DNA of 21,265 nucleotides, taken from positions 1 to 21,265 of the forward strand of contig JAGYYN010008348.1 of NCBI GenBank assembly GCA_021441665.1, written 5' to 3'. Below the pieces are notes generated by a model. The model ran no database searches, was not told the DNA's origin, and saw only the letters and a list, made by a program, of their open reading frames with translations. How positions within the stretch are numbered: position 1 is the first letter of the stretch; each line of letters starts with the position of its first letter. Source of the stretch: Euplotes cf. woodruffi 2 WChen-2021 (taxonomy: Eukaryota > Ciliophora > Spirotrichea > Euplotida > Euplotidae). Positions 9,074-18,651 of this stretch are shown here, piece after piece. A program made the translations under genes and the position numbers.

Positions 9074-12000
9074 ATGGCCAAGGACAAGTCAAGCAAATCC
9101 GAGTAAGCATTAGATTCCTATGTCCTGCCCTTCCTCTATTTTGCACTCATTCAAGCTAAATCTCATATTGGAGACAATTTAAATCAAATGACTGAATCTG
9201 GACAATCGGGGATTATGGCAGAGAGCTGGATCAGGACTGTGAAAGAAGTGGATTTGATTAGGCAAGGGCAAAGGGCAATGTGGGCAGGGTTTGGGTTGAT
9301 GAACGAGAGGCTGTATTTTTAGGGGAGTCGGGATGAGATGATATTTTATGAAATTTGGAGTGATACTGTTAGATAAGTAAATTTTTATGAAATCCACTAA
9401 ATTAATATAAAAATGTTATTTTGCTTTAAAGTCTTTATTAGTAACTTTAATCAATCTATTAATATATTTAAAACAAAGATTATTTGAATTTTTACTATTT
9501 AACTAAGTTTACTCAAAATTAGGCTTAAATTCTTCGATATTTAGCATCTACAAAAGAAAATAAAACTCTAATAAGTTCACAATTTCAATTAATCTTTCAA
9601 CTTGTCACTTCACCTCAATCAAACCTCGGTCCTAAAATCTGTCTGAACCTAGCAACCCTTAGCATTCATGTCCCTTGTTGAACTTGCTATTTAAGGTCAG
9701 TTTTTGCCTTCGTCCTGCCTATGATCCTAAATTTTGTTTGCAAGCGTTTGAGTATAAATTGAAGTCCAGTCTTGAATCGCAGTGGCATGCATTATCAAAC
9801 AACCTCAGTTGCTGATAGTATTTCTGCTATCGACTGATCTGAGCAGGGACTAATAAAATCTGTCAGCTTTCTACGATTTAACTCATTTATTTTTAGCAAG
9901 AAGAAAGTCAGCAAGGAGAAATCACAGAAGGACAAGGATCAAAAATATCACAGAGATAAATCAAAAAATAAAAAATCGAAGAAATACGATAGAAGTTCTT
10001 CAAGCTCAATTAGTTCTGAAGGAGATCGGAAATATGTAAGTCTAGTCTTTTTAAATCATCTGATAAACTTGTTTTGCGGTTCAGTGGGACTTATTGATTT
10101 GTGCGATAATCTCATCTTCAATTTATTAGAACAAGAAGGAGGAAAGAAAAATGTCACCAAAGAAGAAAAAGCCTCGCAATTCATCTTCAGAATTAAGTGA
10201 CGAAAATGGATCTATTGATGACTTCAAAATCGAAGGAACAATTATGTTCGAAAAGAAAGTGCCAAAAGCGAAGCAAGAGCCTGTGATCAGTAATTTACAG
10301 CTAACATATTGTAGAGTATAAAAGGATTAGTAAAGTTGATGAAGATTTGCTGAATATTAAGTACAAGTACATTGTCAACCAGTTTATGTCAACGTTCACA
10401 AAGGAATTCGGAGACGATTACTACTATATCAGCCATGCGTTGTCAAATACTTTAAATTACTCGATACAAGTATACAGCGAGCATGTAGAAAAGTTCGAAG
10501 AAATAGTAAGTTTGGCAAAACATTCAAATTCACACAGCAAAATAAAAATACAGTTGAGACTAATAAAACTATTTATAGCTAAACACAGTCCAAATTGCTT
10601 GAATTGACATTGAATACAGCAAGAATTACTCATCAGTCGTAAGAATGCTATTTACTACAAGCTAACAGTCTGATCTAGCCGTATATCACAGATATCATTG
10701 ATGAAGTAATTCGAGTTGAGCTCGATGGCATGCTTGAAGACCCTCGAAAATTCATTTATATGATTGAGAACTGTGCAGATGAAAAACTTATCAAATTTAC
10801 TGGACTTAAAATCAAAAGCAAGTGGTCGTTACTTATCTGTTTATAGAAAACTCAAAGAATACACTAACAGATCAAGTGTATCAGTACCTCAAAGATACTA
10901 AGTACTTAAAGCAAGCAAGTGAAAAAGTATTCGATGCAATCGACAAATCAGTGGAGAAGATGGCAAGAGTGTCAAAGCACAATAAGAAGATCAACTATAA
11001 ACTAATTCCGGAGAAGTACTTCAAACGAATCAAAGAGATGTTTAAAAAGGTCAGCAAAGACTCAGAGTTCAACAAGAACACGAAAATGTTCACTATTAAA
11101 TGCACCAAGAGTTGCTTTGAAGAGATCGAGGCGGATGTAGACAAGATCTTGTCCAAGATCGAAAATAAGATCTGATGTTACAGCCAGGAGGATGCTAATA
11201 TCGGTGTTCATCTGAAATATAAGTAAGTAATCTTGCTGCTCTCAATCTTATTACCCACAGAAACGAAGAATACATTTCAATCGTCGAGGATGTTATAAGC
11301 GAAGACCCAGATCTAGTCATCTTCGGTTCCTTTACCAAAGACGGCAGGTTTGAACTCATCGGGTCTGCAAAAGACATCAGAAAAATCGAAGAGAATATTG
11401 CACAGAAAATCGGCAGAATCAGGAAGAAAGCAAAAAAGATTGAATTCGAGTGTCTCGGTATCATCCTCGTTAATGTATTTAGACCGCAAGATGATTAAAA
11501 AGATCCAAGAAAAAGCTAGAAATATAAACGAGTCAATGCAGACAGTTCTATGAGAGTTCCTCGCTGAAAATAATTGCTTGAATTTTTACTTTACTTCAGG
11601 AAATGATTGTAAAGAAGCTATTGAAGAATTCAATTACTTTGTTGAAAAAACGAAGGAAGAAAAAGATGAGGTTAGGTGCTCTCTGAAGTCAGACCAAGCA
11701 ATGCAGCTTTTTATTCAAGACCAACACAAGCTCGTCAACTCTTTGAAATCAGACTTTAAAATAGATTGAGAAGTAAAAGTATCCAACAGCAAGGTTAGTT
11801 TCAACCTTTCAGGAATCTCTGCAAATATGAAAAATGCTCAAGAAAAAGTAAAAAAGTTTATTGAAAAGTAAGCCACCGAAAAATTGAAATTTTAATCATT
11901 AGTTTTTCTAATGCATATTTTTGTTCATTGAAACATTCAGCTTTCAGTTTATTAAGTACTTAAAATTTATTAAAAATATAAAGCAATTTAATTAAATAAA

Positions 12001-14153
12001 TACTGTTAATGCTCAAATAAAAGATCAAATAAAACAGAAAGCTTTATTTAACTTAAAATCTAAATTTTGGTTATTATAAAAATATACAATTTTTTAATAG
12101 CTGCAACGAACAAATAATCGAAATCGATCAAGAATGTTACTTCTTCCCAAAGCTTCTTAACGAAGAAGAAATACTCAAGCACGACATAAATTTCTACATC
12201 TCGGATAATCAGCGTAACCTTACATCAGTCATCATTTAGCCGAACAAAAGTGGATATTCTACCCAGACAATTACAGATGCATCTTTGTCAAAGAAGACGA
12301 CGTGATTAATAAACTATTAGACACAATTGAAGAAGAGCATGTTGATAATTCACCCTCAAATGCCCAAAGCTATCCAGATCTTGATCAGTTTATTGCAAAG
12401 TCAGTGCAACAATGCTTTTACCATTTCTTTGTCTTCACCAGTGACTCTACTTCCCTCAAGCGCGAGTTAGATTGAGTGTTTAAGCATCTCATGACTCGTG
12501 AATCCATTGGCTAGCTATTAATTTGATCGCTATAGTGAATGACCAAAAGAAGACCAAAAAGAAGAGGAGGAAGATAAAAACAATTCTCCTAAGACAGATT
12601 CAAGTAACTCAGCCGATGTAAGTGCTCACATTTAAACCAGTCTAAAGGCAATTTACGAGTGATCAGTTGAAGAGGGATATCCAACGAGTTCTTATAAAGA
12701 CTCAGGCCACGAATTGATCTTAATCTTCAAATCTCTTCGAAACAATAGAGAGTATAAGTTCAAAAGGATTAACAACTACACCATCAGCGGCCTTCAGCAA
12801 GGTGTTGATAACTTTAAAAAGCAGTACGACAAGAGCACACAAAATAAGATGATGATTGAAAGCCAAGAAATTCTCAATATGCTGTACAATAAGCTCCCTG
12901 AAGACGAGCAAGAGATGATGAACAACTATTTGTACTGTGAATTTGGATGTGAGGTTATCTTTAAAAATACTGATCATAATAACAAAGATGACCTCCAGCC
13001 TATTAAAGTCAAAGGCTACCAAATCAAGCTTGCAGTTGCACATTTGTATAACCACCCGCTGCTGAAAATTGATAAACTAATGAATGGAATTTATCCGGAG
13101 TACTGGCTTGAAATTGAAGATCTTGAGAAAGAACAGTACAAAGCTAAAATAAAGAAACTCGACCCGAAAAAGAATAGTAAACATAATTTTAGACTTATTT
13201 TCCATTTTAAAATACAAATCAGCTAAACACATATTATAGAAAAAGTTTATGATATGGTTGTCAATACTTTCACTAAAATGGTTGACATAGTAAGCTATAA
13301 ATAATTGATTTTGTTTTATTGATTAAAAATAGACCAAATTTCCCAATTTCAGCATTACGGAAATTCGTATTTGAGAACAGCATTATAAGTATCACATGTA
13401 TCTGAAAGACCTCAAAAAGGTTGAGTTGAAGTTTAAGAAAAACAACCCAGATAAAGGTAGTTTAAATTTTGTAATTCTATAGACACTGAGGTAAAAATCC
13501 ATCAATTTCAGATCAAAAACAGTTCAAGCTAAAAAATAGCTTTTAGCAAATACATTTTTATATTGCATCAAAATTTTCTAATCAAATATTTTTATAGCGA
13601 TATATGATAAATATTCACAGATTCCAAAATTTTGAGCAGATATTGGTAATAATATCTACCTATTGATCACTTTTGGGCTTTAACTGATTGCTAACATAGA
13701 ACGAAGAAACATTTTCATTTGACATGTGAAAAAATGTTTATGAAGCTACAGATAAACTCAACTATCCAAATAATGCGTGGCTTGGAAACCAAGCGAACTA
13801 TTTTACAGACAGTTTTGAGTTTGCCCACCAGTCTCCATCTAAAACTCAGTATTTGACCTACCACTTATTCCTTGCAAAGTGCATCATTGGTAATTGTGCA
13901 GGTAACCTGATCTTCAAATTTGACAAAATTCGCTTTTTTGTATTCGAAATAATTTATTCTTTATGTAGAAGTTGCTTCGAAGGCGTACAGAGTTCCAAAT
14001 GAAGGAGGAGTTGAGTACGACTCGCTTTGTACAACTGTCAATTTCACATACAATGACCAAAATAATACTCAGGTAAATAGCAGCGGCAAGGCTTACGCGT
14101 TGTACAACAACTACAAAAGCTACCCTGAGTTCCTGGTTGAATATAAAATCTAA
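9074..14153 (+). CDS. Multi-KH protein with C-terminal PARP-like ADP-ribosyltransferase domain
   Basis: About 1,077 residues in some 18 exons; phases agree throughout and the sum is divisible by three. N-terminus: Lys/Ser-rich (KDKDQKYHRDKSKNKKSKKY). Then KH-like repeats, for example EADVDKILSKIE, IGSAKDIRKIEENIAQKIGR, LSGISANMKNAQEKVKKFIE and PIKVKGYQIKLAVAHLYNH. A possible WWE-like patch follows (QKWIFYPDNYRCIF). The C-terminal ~190 residues fit PARP: NFSITEIRICEQHYKYHMYL, NEETFSFDMCKNVYEA, LGNQANYFTDSFEFAH, YHLFLAKCIIGN, EYDSL and YPEFLVEY. This KH+ART layout resembles PARP10/PARP14. Where the family has LFHGT this protein reads FSFDM, so NAD binding may be lost. There is one shift at TTA-TAG (10844, +2). 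Least certain joins: 12478-12535, the 8-nt exon 13483-13490, and intron 13491-13699. Stop ATC-TAA. Confidence 0.8.
9103..9896 (+). other. 794-nt first intron, or eliminated insert, of the KH-PARP gene
   Basis: GTAAGC donor and TTTTTAG acceptor join KDKSSKS-D to KKKVSKEKSQKDKD in phase. It is far longer than the 25-94 nt introns nearby. Inside, 9180-9340 is G-rich on the plus strand and stays open under the Euplotes code (9107-9337, for example ESWIRTVKEVDLIRQGQRAM). 9600-9870 is C-rich and includes a hairpin around 9801-9831. It may contain a nested gene, an RNA or an IES; none is proven. Confidence 0.5.
9801..9831 (+). repeat. Imperfect hairpin within the long intron
   Basis: CAGT-tgct-GATAG pairs with CTATC-g-ACTG across a ~8-nt loop. 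It could fold in RNA; no snoRNA box set was confirmed. Confidence 0.3.
10036..10129 (+). other. KH-PARP intron (94 nt)
   Basis: GTAAGTC...TTATTAG, phase 0, between EGDRKY and NKKEERKM. Confidence 0.75.
10290..10314 (+). other. KH-PARP intron (25 nt)
   Basis: GTAATT...TTGTAG; joins EPVI to KYKRISKVDEDLL. Confidence 0.75.
10506..10578 (+). other. KH-PARP intron (73 nt)
   Basis: GTAAGTT...TTATAG; joins VEKFEEI to LNTVQIACIDIEY in phase 0. A two-intron alternative with a 15-nt exon also keeps phase. Confidence 0.6.
10639..10678 (+). other. KH-PARP intron (40 nt)
   Basis: GTAAGAA...ATCTAG; joins SKNYSSV to PYITDIIDEV. Confidence 0.7.
10841..10847 (+). promoter_or_regulatory. Candidate +2 frameshift site TTA-TAG-A
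   Basis: Upstream the frame reads ...KSKWSLLICL. A +2 shift enters ENSKNTLTDQVYQYLKDTKY, in register with the rest of the gene. No GT-AG intron in the right phase was found. A sequencing indel just upstream (SK-VVVTYLFIEN reading) is the main alternative. Confidence 0.45.
11223..11260 (+). other. KH-PARP intron (38 nt)
   Basis: GTAAGTA...CCACAG; joins GVHLKYK to NEEYISIVEDV. Confidence 0.75.
11458..11482 (+). other. KH-PARP intron (25 nt)
   Basis: GTATCA...TTTAG; joins KIEFECL-D to RKMIKKIQEKAR across two otherwise incompatible open frames. Confidence 0.75.
11868..12100 (+). other. KH-PARP intron (233 nt)
   Basis: GTAAGC donor, TTTAATAG acceptor, very AT-rich. It joins KVKKFIE-N to CNEQIIEIDQECYFF in phase, avoiding the in-frame TAA at 11869. 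Confidence 0.6.
12214..12239 (+). other. KH-PARP intron (26 nt)
   Basis: GTAACC...ATTTAG; joins FYISDNQ-P to EQKWIFYPDNYRC. It removes an in-frame TAG. Confidence 0.7.
12478..12535 (+). other. Unresolved join in the KH-PARP gene (candidate 58-nt intron)
   Basis: The frame ends after ...LKRELDCVFKHLMTRESIG at TAG (12512) and resumes at ECPKEDQKEEEEDKNNSP. A GTTTAAG...CTATAG intron keeps phase but has a weak donor. A simple +1 meets TAA two codons later. Confidence 0.35.
12618..12647 (+). other. KH-PARP intron (30 nt)
   Basis: GTAAGT...CTAAAG; joins SSNSAD to AIYECSVEEGYP with no frame change and removes a TAA. Confidence 0.6.
13177..13239 (+). other. KH-PARP intron (63 nt)
   Basis: GTAAAC...TTATAG; a multiple of three. 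Removal joins LDPKKN to KKVYDMVVNTFTKMVDI and eliminates a TAA. Confidence 0.55.
13290..13332 (+). other. KH-PARP intron (43 nt)
   Basis: GTAAGCT...AAATAG; joins TKMVDI to TKFPNFSITEIRI at the start of the PARP-like domain. Confidence 0.7.
13457..13699 (+). other. Two introns around an 8-nt exon in the PARP-like domain
   Basis: GTAGTT...CTATAG (13457-13482), exon ACACTGAG (13483-13490), then GTAAAA...AACATAG (13491-13699). This yields NNPDKDTENEETFSF in phase. The microexon is needed to reconcile phases but is unusual; the 209-nt second part may hide another exon or an eliminated sequence. Confidence 0.4.
13902..13968 (+). other. KH-PARP intron (67 nt)
   Basis: GTAACC...TATGTAG; joins CIIGNCA-E to VASKAYRVPNEGG. 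Confidence 0.75.
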
Positions 14154-14362
14154 TTTGATTGCTTGTCCTGGTTCAACATATATAGTATCAGTTATTCAGA
14201 TGTGATAATTATTTTAAATGCAAAATATTGAATATAAAATTACAAAAATATTTACACTAAATCAAAGAAGTTAAGTTAAGGTTAAAACAGCTGGATTTAA
14301 ACACAATATAGCTAGTATGGTAATTTAATCGTAAACAGAGTGTTAAAAATACTAAGTGTTTA
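14154..14362. other. Convergent intergenic spacer
   Basis: About 210 bp of AT-rich DNA between the stops of two converging genes; it must contain both 3' ends. No hairpin terminator was seen. Confidence 0.6.
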
Positions 14363-15730
14363 TTAGTTATTATCACATGCGAAGCTCATATACTTGTTGT
14401 CAATATCTGCACTGCTATTTTCAAGGCCAGAAATAGTTCATCTTTCAAATTTCTTTCTGTATGTGACTGTCGACTCATTGCTGAGCTGGTTGTTTTGTCG
14501 TGGTAGTCTAGATTCAAATGTTAATTACATCAAATACCTGATATTGTTGCACGACTTTCGCTTGAATCCTTTTCTTCGCTTCTTACTCTTGCTCTTCTTC
14601 TGCACAGGATACCGTTGGTTGTAAACAGAAATCGATTTGGGTGAGTGGTCTCGTGAATAATCATTCTTAAATGACCGTTTGTTGTCTCTAATCAATGTCC
14701 GTTTATCAGTTCTCAGTTCTTCAATTTGTTTTGCTGAGTCTACAAGGCATCGCTTAAGTTCGCTAATCCTTCTTTCAGTGCGTTCACGATATTCTTTTTC
14801 TTCTCTCAGCTGCTGCATCATCAAGTCGCTTTGTTGGAAGTGTCTCAATACTTCAGGAGGGAGCTGTTGGGTTCTGACTTGAGCGTTGGCCTCCCTTTAC
14901 AAATTAGCAGTGAACAAATTATTTTTAAAATTTTATAGCATGAATCCTACCTCCAGTCTTGTTGTCTTATTTGAGTTGCATTTGCGCATTGCTCATCGTC
15001 ATTTTGCTGACTGAGCCTTGCCTTGAGTTCGTTGATTTGGTTGTCCTTCAGCATGAGTTGCTTTTGCAAGTCGCAGCAGAACTTATCAAGCTCATCAGAC
15101 CTGTCGATCTGTGCCTGCAGAGCAGAGGCAGTGTGTTCGTACCTTTCGCGCTCAGCTTCAAGTTTCTTTTTGTAGTAAGAATGCATTTGAGCCAGTTCGT
15201 TTTTGAGTTCATGAACTGAAGCACTCTTTCGGTCGTTGCTTCGAGAGCTGCGAGAAGACTTAGAGTTACAATCGGATTTTTGTATCGACTTCTCATGCTG
15301 GTAAACAAGTTTCGCTTTATGGCTTGATTTCGAAGTTTTACTTCCTCTCTTGTTTCCATATACCTCAGAAGCAGTGATGTTCGAATAATTATGATTAAAC
15401 GCCTTTAAATTCGCAATTTGGATTTGGCATTCATTATTTGTAGAATTGGGATTGATACTGATCTGGCTTTGAAACTCATCGGTTTTCTTAAGAGAATTCG
15501 TGGACTTTGAAGTGCCCAAAAAATTATTCGATAATGCGGAAATAGAATCTGAGTCAAAAGAAATCTGACTCTTTCGATTGATAACGTTACTTGGTAATAT
15601 CTTGAAGCGGGTACTGCTTTAAATTGTTCCCTCCGGTCATTAAGTCAAGTTCTTTCTTAAGATTTAACAACTTTTGAGTCACGATGTCATTATTGTTGGA
15701 TTGTCGATTCATTGAACTTCTTTGTGCCAT
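14363..15730 (-). CDS. Coiled-coil protein, one +1 frameshift
   Basis: About 426 residues, not assigned to a family. Exons 15730-14951, 14894-14538 and 14507-14363; introns 14950-14895 (56 nt) and 14537-14508 (30 nt). It starts MAQRSSMNRQSNNND and continues to YPLQDITK, where AAG-TAA-C (first stop base 15589) needs +1 to enter NVINRKSQISFDSDSISALS. A Ser/Lys-rich low-complexity region precedes a long coiled coil (ELKNELAQMHSYYKKKLEAE, then LQKQLMLKDNQINELKARLS). After the first intron a second coil follows (MMQQLREEKEYRERTERRIS). Next is a strongly basic patch (KKSKSKKRRKGFKRK) that could be a nuclear signal or nucleic-acid contact. It ends FACDNN, TAA TAA. A structural or cytoskeletal role is possible but not shown. 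No transmembrane segment. Confidence 0.82.
15587..15592 (-). promoter_or_regulatory. +1 frameshift site AAG-TAA
   Basis: It links the N-terminal 50-odd codons to the main coiled-coil frame. A 22-nt GT-AG intron over the same place is possible, but its acceptor (AAAGAG) is poor. Confidence 0.65.
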
Positions 15731-16029
15731 TTAGAATTTCTTTAAATTTTTAAATTTCAAATAAATAATAAGTCAGACTCTGGTGTTTTAAAATTTAATA
15801 AATATTTTACTTAAAATTTTATTGTATTTTTAATTATAATACCTAAAACATAGTTTTATTTTAAAACATATTAAAACTAGATTATTACGAATAAAAAAAT
15901 TGTTTATATTTTTCAATAATAAAAGTCTAAATTGTTTAGTGATTTGAAAGTAAAGTGATTTTGGGACTTGTATTTAACTCTATTTCGAATCGATCGACTT
16001 TGTTATAAAAAATAAATATTTAAATAAAC
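15731..16029. other. AT-rich divergent spacer
   Basis: About 300 bp between divergent starts, almost entirely A/T. Presumed to hold both promoters; no specific motif is recognised. Confidence 0.6.
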
Positions 16030-16785
16030 ATGGCAGTGGGAGATGCATCAGACGTAAAAGCTTGTCTTGGCGCAGCTTTTATTCATTATGTTGCTTATTG
16101 AGTATTCTACTCAATAGATGCAATTAAACTGGCAACAAGTGATGATCCAAAACAGCAAAATAACAATCCAAACGCAGGTGCTGCCAAATCCAAAACCCCA
16201 GAAAACGCGAAACAAGCAAACCAAAGAGAGCCAAATCAGCCAGCCACCATGGGCGCGAAGCCGAACACATCTGGAGGTGGAGTGGAGCTTGGAGCTCCAG
16301 GTGCAAGACCAAGTCCATTTGCAGCAAAAGCAGGTGGCATGGATGGGGATGATGCGAAGCCGGGAGTCGAAATGAAAGACATCGATTTAGGAATTCCTGG
16401 ACACCCAGAGGAAAGAAAGCAACCGGCAGGGATTGGGTCAGGCCCTCTCCCACCAAAAGAAAAAGTAAAGAAGCCTGAGCAGGATGAGAACGAGCATGCT
16501 GAAGATCTCGATGGATATGACAACGAAGGCGCTCCATTCTTTTCTCAGGTCGTCAGTAGATACCCAAAAAGTATTATCTGGTACTTCATGTTGCTTTCAT
16601 TTATCGCAACTCGTGCCTCAACTCCATTTGGAATTGTGATTTGCTACTTTTCGCTAATAAGTAGAGCAGTCCAGATAGTAGGTGTTTTCCTGAACAAACC
16701 AATAATTTCATATGTCGGTTACGGACTATCAGTCCTTCTTCTGATCATGATGTTTGGTAATGCGATGATATACGAATCGGATTAA
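16030..16785 (+). CDS. Multipass membrane protein with Pro/Gly-rich loop
   Basis: 251 residues, no intron, one TGA read as Cys (HYVAYCVFYS). The longer start at 16030 is used because the frame is open from there and supplies an N-terminal hydrophobic segment (~10-34) that a start at 16249 would lose. A hydrophilic Asn/Pro/Gly-rich linker (~38-170, including GGGVELGAPGARPSPFAAK) follows. Then come about three hydrophobic helices (~180-198, 199-218, 226-246: IIWYFMLLSFIATR, FGIVICYFSLIS, YGLSVLLLIMMFG). It ends MIYESD, stop GAT-TAA. There is no cleavable signal motif and the family is not recognised. It lies divergent from the coiled-coil gene. Confidence 0.85.
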
Positions 16786-17148
16786 GCAATAATTCTATGA
16801 TTTTGATCCAATTTATATGCAATTAAACTAAAGGTGATACGGTCCGTATAGCAATTGTGCTTCATCAAGGCAATTAAATTGACTAAAAACTTTATAATAT
16901 ATTTTAAGCATAATCTACAATCGTCAAGTAAATACAAAAATATATAATATTTTAATCTAATCGTACTAAATTTACTTAGAGAATTTTTAGATATTTTTAT
17001 TTTAAATTTTACGTTTTTATAATAAAAACTGTTATTTAATATTTTTAATAAAAAATACTAGATATTTATGAATGTAGCTTGAAATCTAAAATTGGTAATT
17101 TATTTTGCTTTAGTTTAACAATCCTCTCTTTATGGATTATTTTGTAAT
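16786..17148. other. AT-rich intergenic spacer
   Basis: About 360 bp between co-oriented genes, with no supportable ORF. Presumed to carry the 3' end of the membrane-protein gene and the promoter of the kelch gene. Confidence 0.6.
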
Positions 17149-18651
17149 ATGAGTAGCGGTGCTGAAAGCCATGAGATGCGTACAATCCAGAAGTACTGTA
17201 AGTTGCACACCTCAGAAGAAATTAAAGCATTTTGCAAGAACGACCTTTGCTCAATCTGCTTCAAGTGCTTGTTAGGAGAGCACAGAAACCACGACGTCGT
17301 TATGCTTGAAGACTTGAGCATTGAAGACCTTAAAGATAAAGTCGTCGACTTCCATGAAAAAGTAGATGAGCAAGTGCACAAACTGTCTCACATTAGCGAA
17401 AGGGTTGGAAGCATCAAAGAAAACTACGACAAAAAGTTCGAAGGCCTCTTCAATAAGTTCAAAGACATCGAAAATAAGTTCTTAAATGGATACTTTGAAG
17501 AAATGGTGCTTGGAGAGCTAAAGAATTCAAAAGAAAAACAGAAAGACATCGTTAAAAGAGTCACCTTTGTGCTTGAAAAAATCGAGGCCATTTCAAAAGA
17601 AATCGAAGTCCTGCGAGAGAACCCGCACGACTTCTTTTTATTCGAGAATATTAGAAACAAAATCGAGCTTGTATACAAAGAACTGAATGGTGAAGAGCGA
17701 GAACTCAAAAAGCTATCCTGTACTATCGCTGATTACTCTGAAGTAGATATAAAGGAGAAGTTTTCTGAATTGCTGCAGAATACCTTTATCTTGAAGAAGT
17801 CCTATACTTCTGCAAAGAATGTCCACTATTTCGAATGGGGGTCAAAGTACATCCACTTTTACGAAGTTGAAAAACTTACTCAGCAAAGAGTCAGTCTCGG
17901 CATTGAGTTTAACATCCCAAAGTTCTGCAGGACGGTTGTCACAGACGAAGGCAGGATATTCTGCATTGGCGGGAGACACCAAGACAATGTATGCTGTGAC
18001 TGGATGCTCGAGTACATCGAGAGTAAAAAGACCCTTGTGTATCGTTCGCCCTTGCTATTTAGGAGATCTGACTTCACTGCTCTTTACTCAGAACGAGGTC
18101 TCATTTACGTAATCGGAGGTAATGACGCAAAGAGCTTCTACACTGCTTGTGAAAAATACGACATTCAGAACGATACTTGGAGCAGAATCGCAGATCTTAA
18201 CGTTGCAAGAGACTCTGCGGCCAGCTGCATCATTAATAACAAGTACATTTACGTTTTCAGCGGCAGGACTAAATTCGAAAAGAAAGAGATCACCGATACT
18301 ATTGAAATGTACGACATCGACCTTAACTTGTGGAAGATGGTTAACCTTAACCCGAACTCCACGTGGATTGCATGCGATCTGGCGATGTGCATGCCGATCG
18401 ATACGAAAACAATCCTGCTTTTTGGAGGTTTTGATAAGACCTCAAGAACACAGGACTGCTTCTACTTCCACATTGATTCGAATTTAATGGAGAAGACGAA
18501 TTCGCTGCCGAAGGTCGGGTCCTTCTCGAACTACGTATTCAACTTCGACGGCTTCTTATACGTGGTGGGCTGGAACAACACGACCAAGAACCTTTACTCG
18601 TATAACATTGCGGAGAGAACTTGGAAGATTGAGAATAAATTTGGCATCTAA
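17149..18651 (+). CDS. B-box zinc finger / coiled-coil / kelch-repeat protein
   Basis: 500 residues, uninterrupted, no intron and no frameshift. A B-box type 2 zinc site lies at 17-48: C17, H20, C29, D32, C37, C40, H45 and H48 (YCKLH...FCKNDLCSICFKC...EHRNH). A coiled coil (~60-200, FHEKVDEQVHKLSHISERVG) follows. Four to five kelch blades run from ~255 to the end (LIYVIGGNDAK, YIYVFSGR, TILLFGGF, FLYVVGWN, with YDIQNDTW and YNIAERTW). This is a TRIM-like layout without a RING finger, so ubiquitin-ligase activity is not implied; kelch propellers usually bind proteins. No TGA codon is used and all cysteines are TGC/TGT, unlike HAP2. C-rich codon choice suggests strong expression. Stop ATC-TAA. 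Confidence 0.95.
   Translation: MSSGAESHEMRTIQKYCKLHTSEEIKAFCKNDLCSICFKCLLGEHRNHDVVMLEDLSIEDLKDKVVDFHEKVDEQVHKLSHISERVGSIKENYDKKFEGLFNKFKDIENKFLNGYFEEMVLGELKNSKEKQKDIVKRVTFVLEKIEAISKEIEVLRENPHDFFLFENIRNKIELVYKELNGEERELKKLSCTIADYSEVDIKEKFSELLQNTFILKKSYTSAKNVHYFEWGSKYIHFYEVEKLTQQRVSLGIEFNIPKFCRTVVTDEGRIFCIGGRHQDNVCCDWMLEYIESKKTLVYRSPLLFRRSDFTALYSERGLIYVIGGNDAKSFYTACEKYDIQNDTWSRIADLNVARDSAASCIINNKYIYVFSGRTKFEKKEITDTIEMYDIDLNLWKMVNLNPNSTWIACDLAMCMPIDTKTILLFGGFDKTSRTQDCFYFHIDSNLMEKTNSLPKVGSFSNYVFNFDGFLYVVGWNNTTKNLYSYNIAERTWKIENKFGI

Noticed and set aside
12214-12240. +2 frameshift at ATT-TAG in the KH-PARP gene
   Set aside because: A 26-nt GTAACC...ATTTAG intron gives the same downstream frame in phase.
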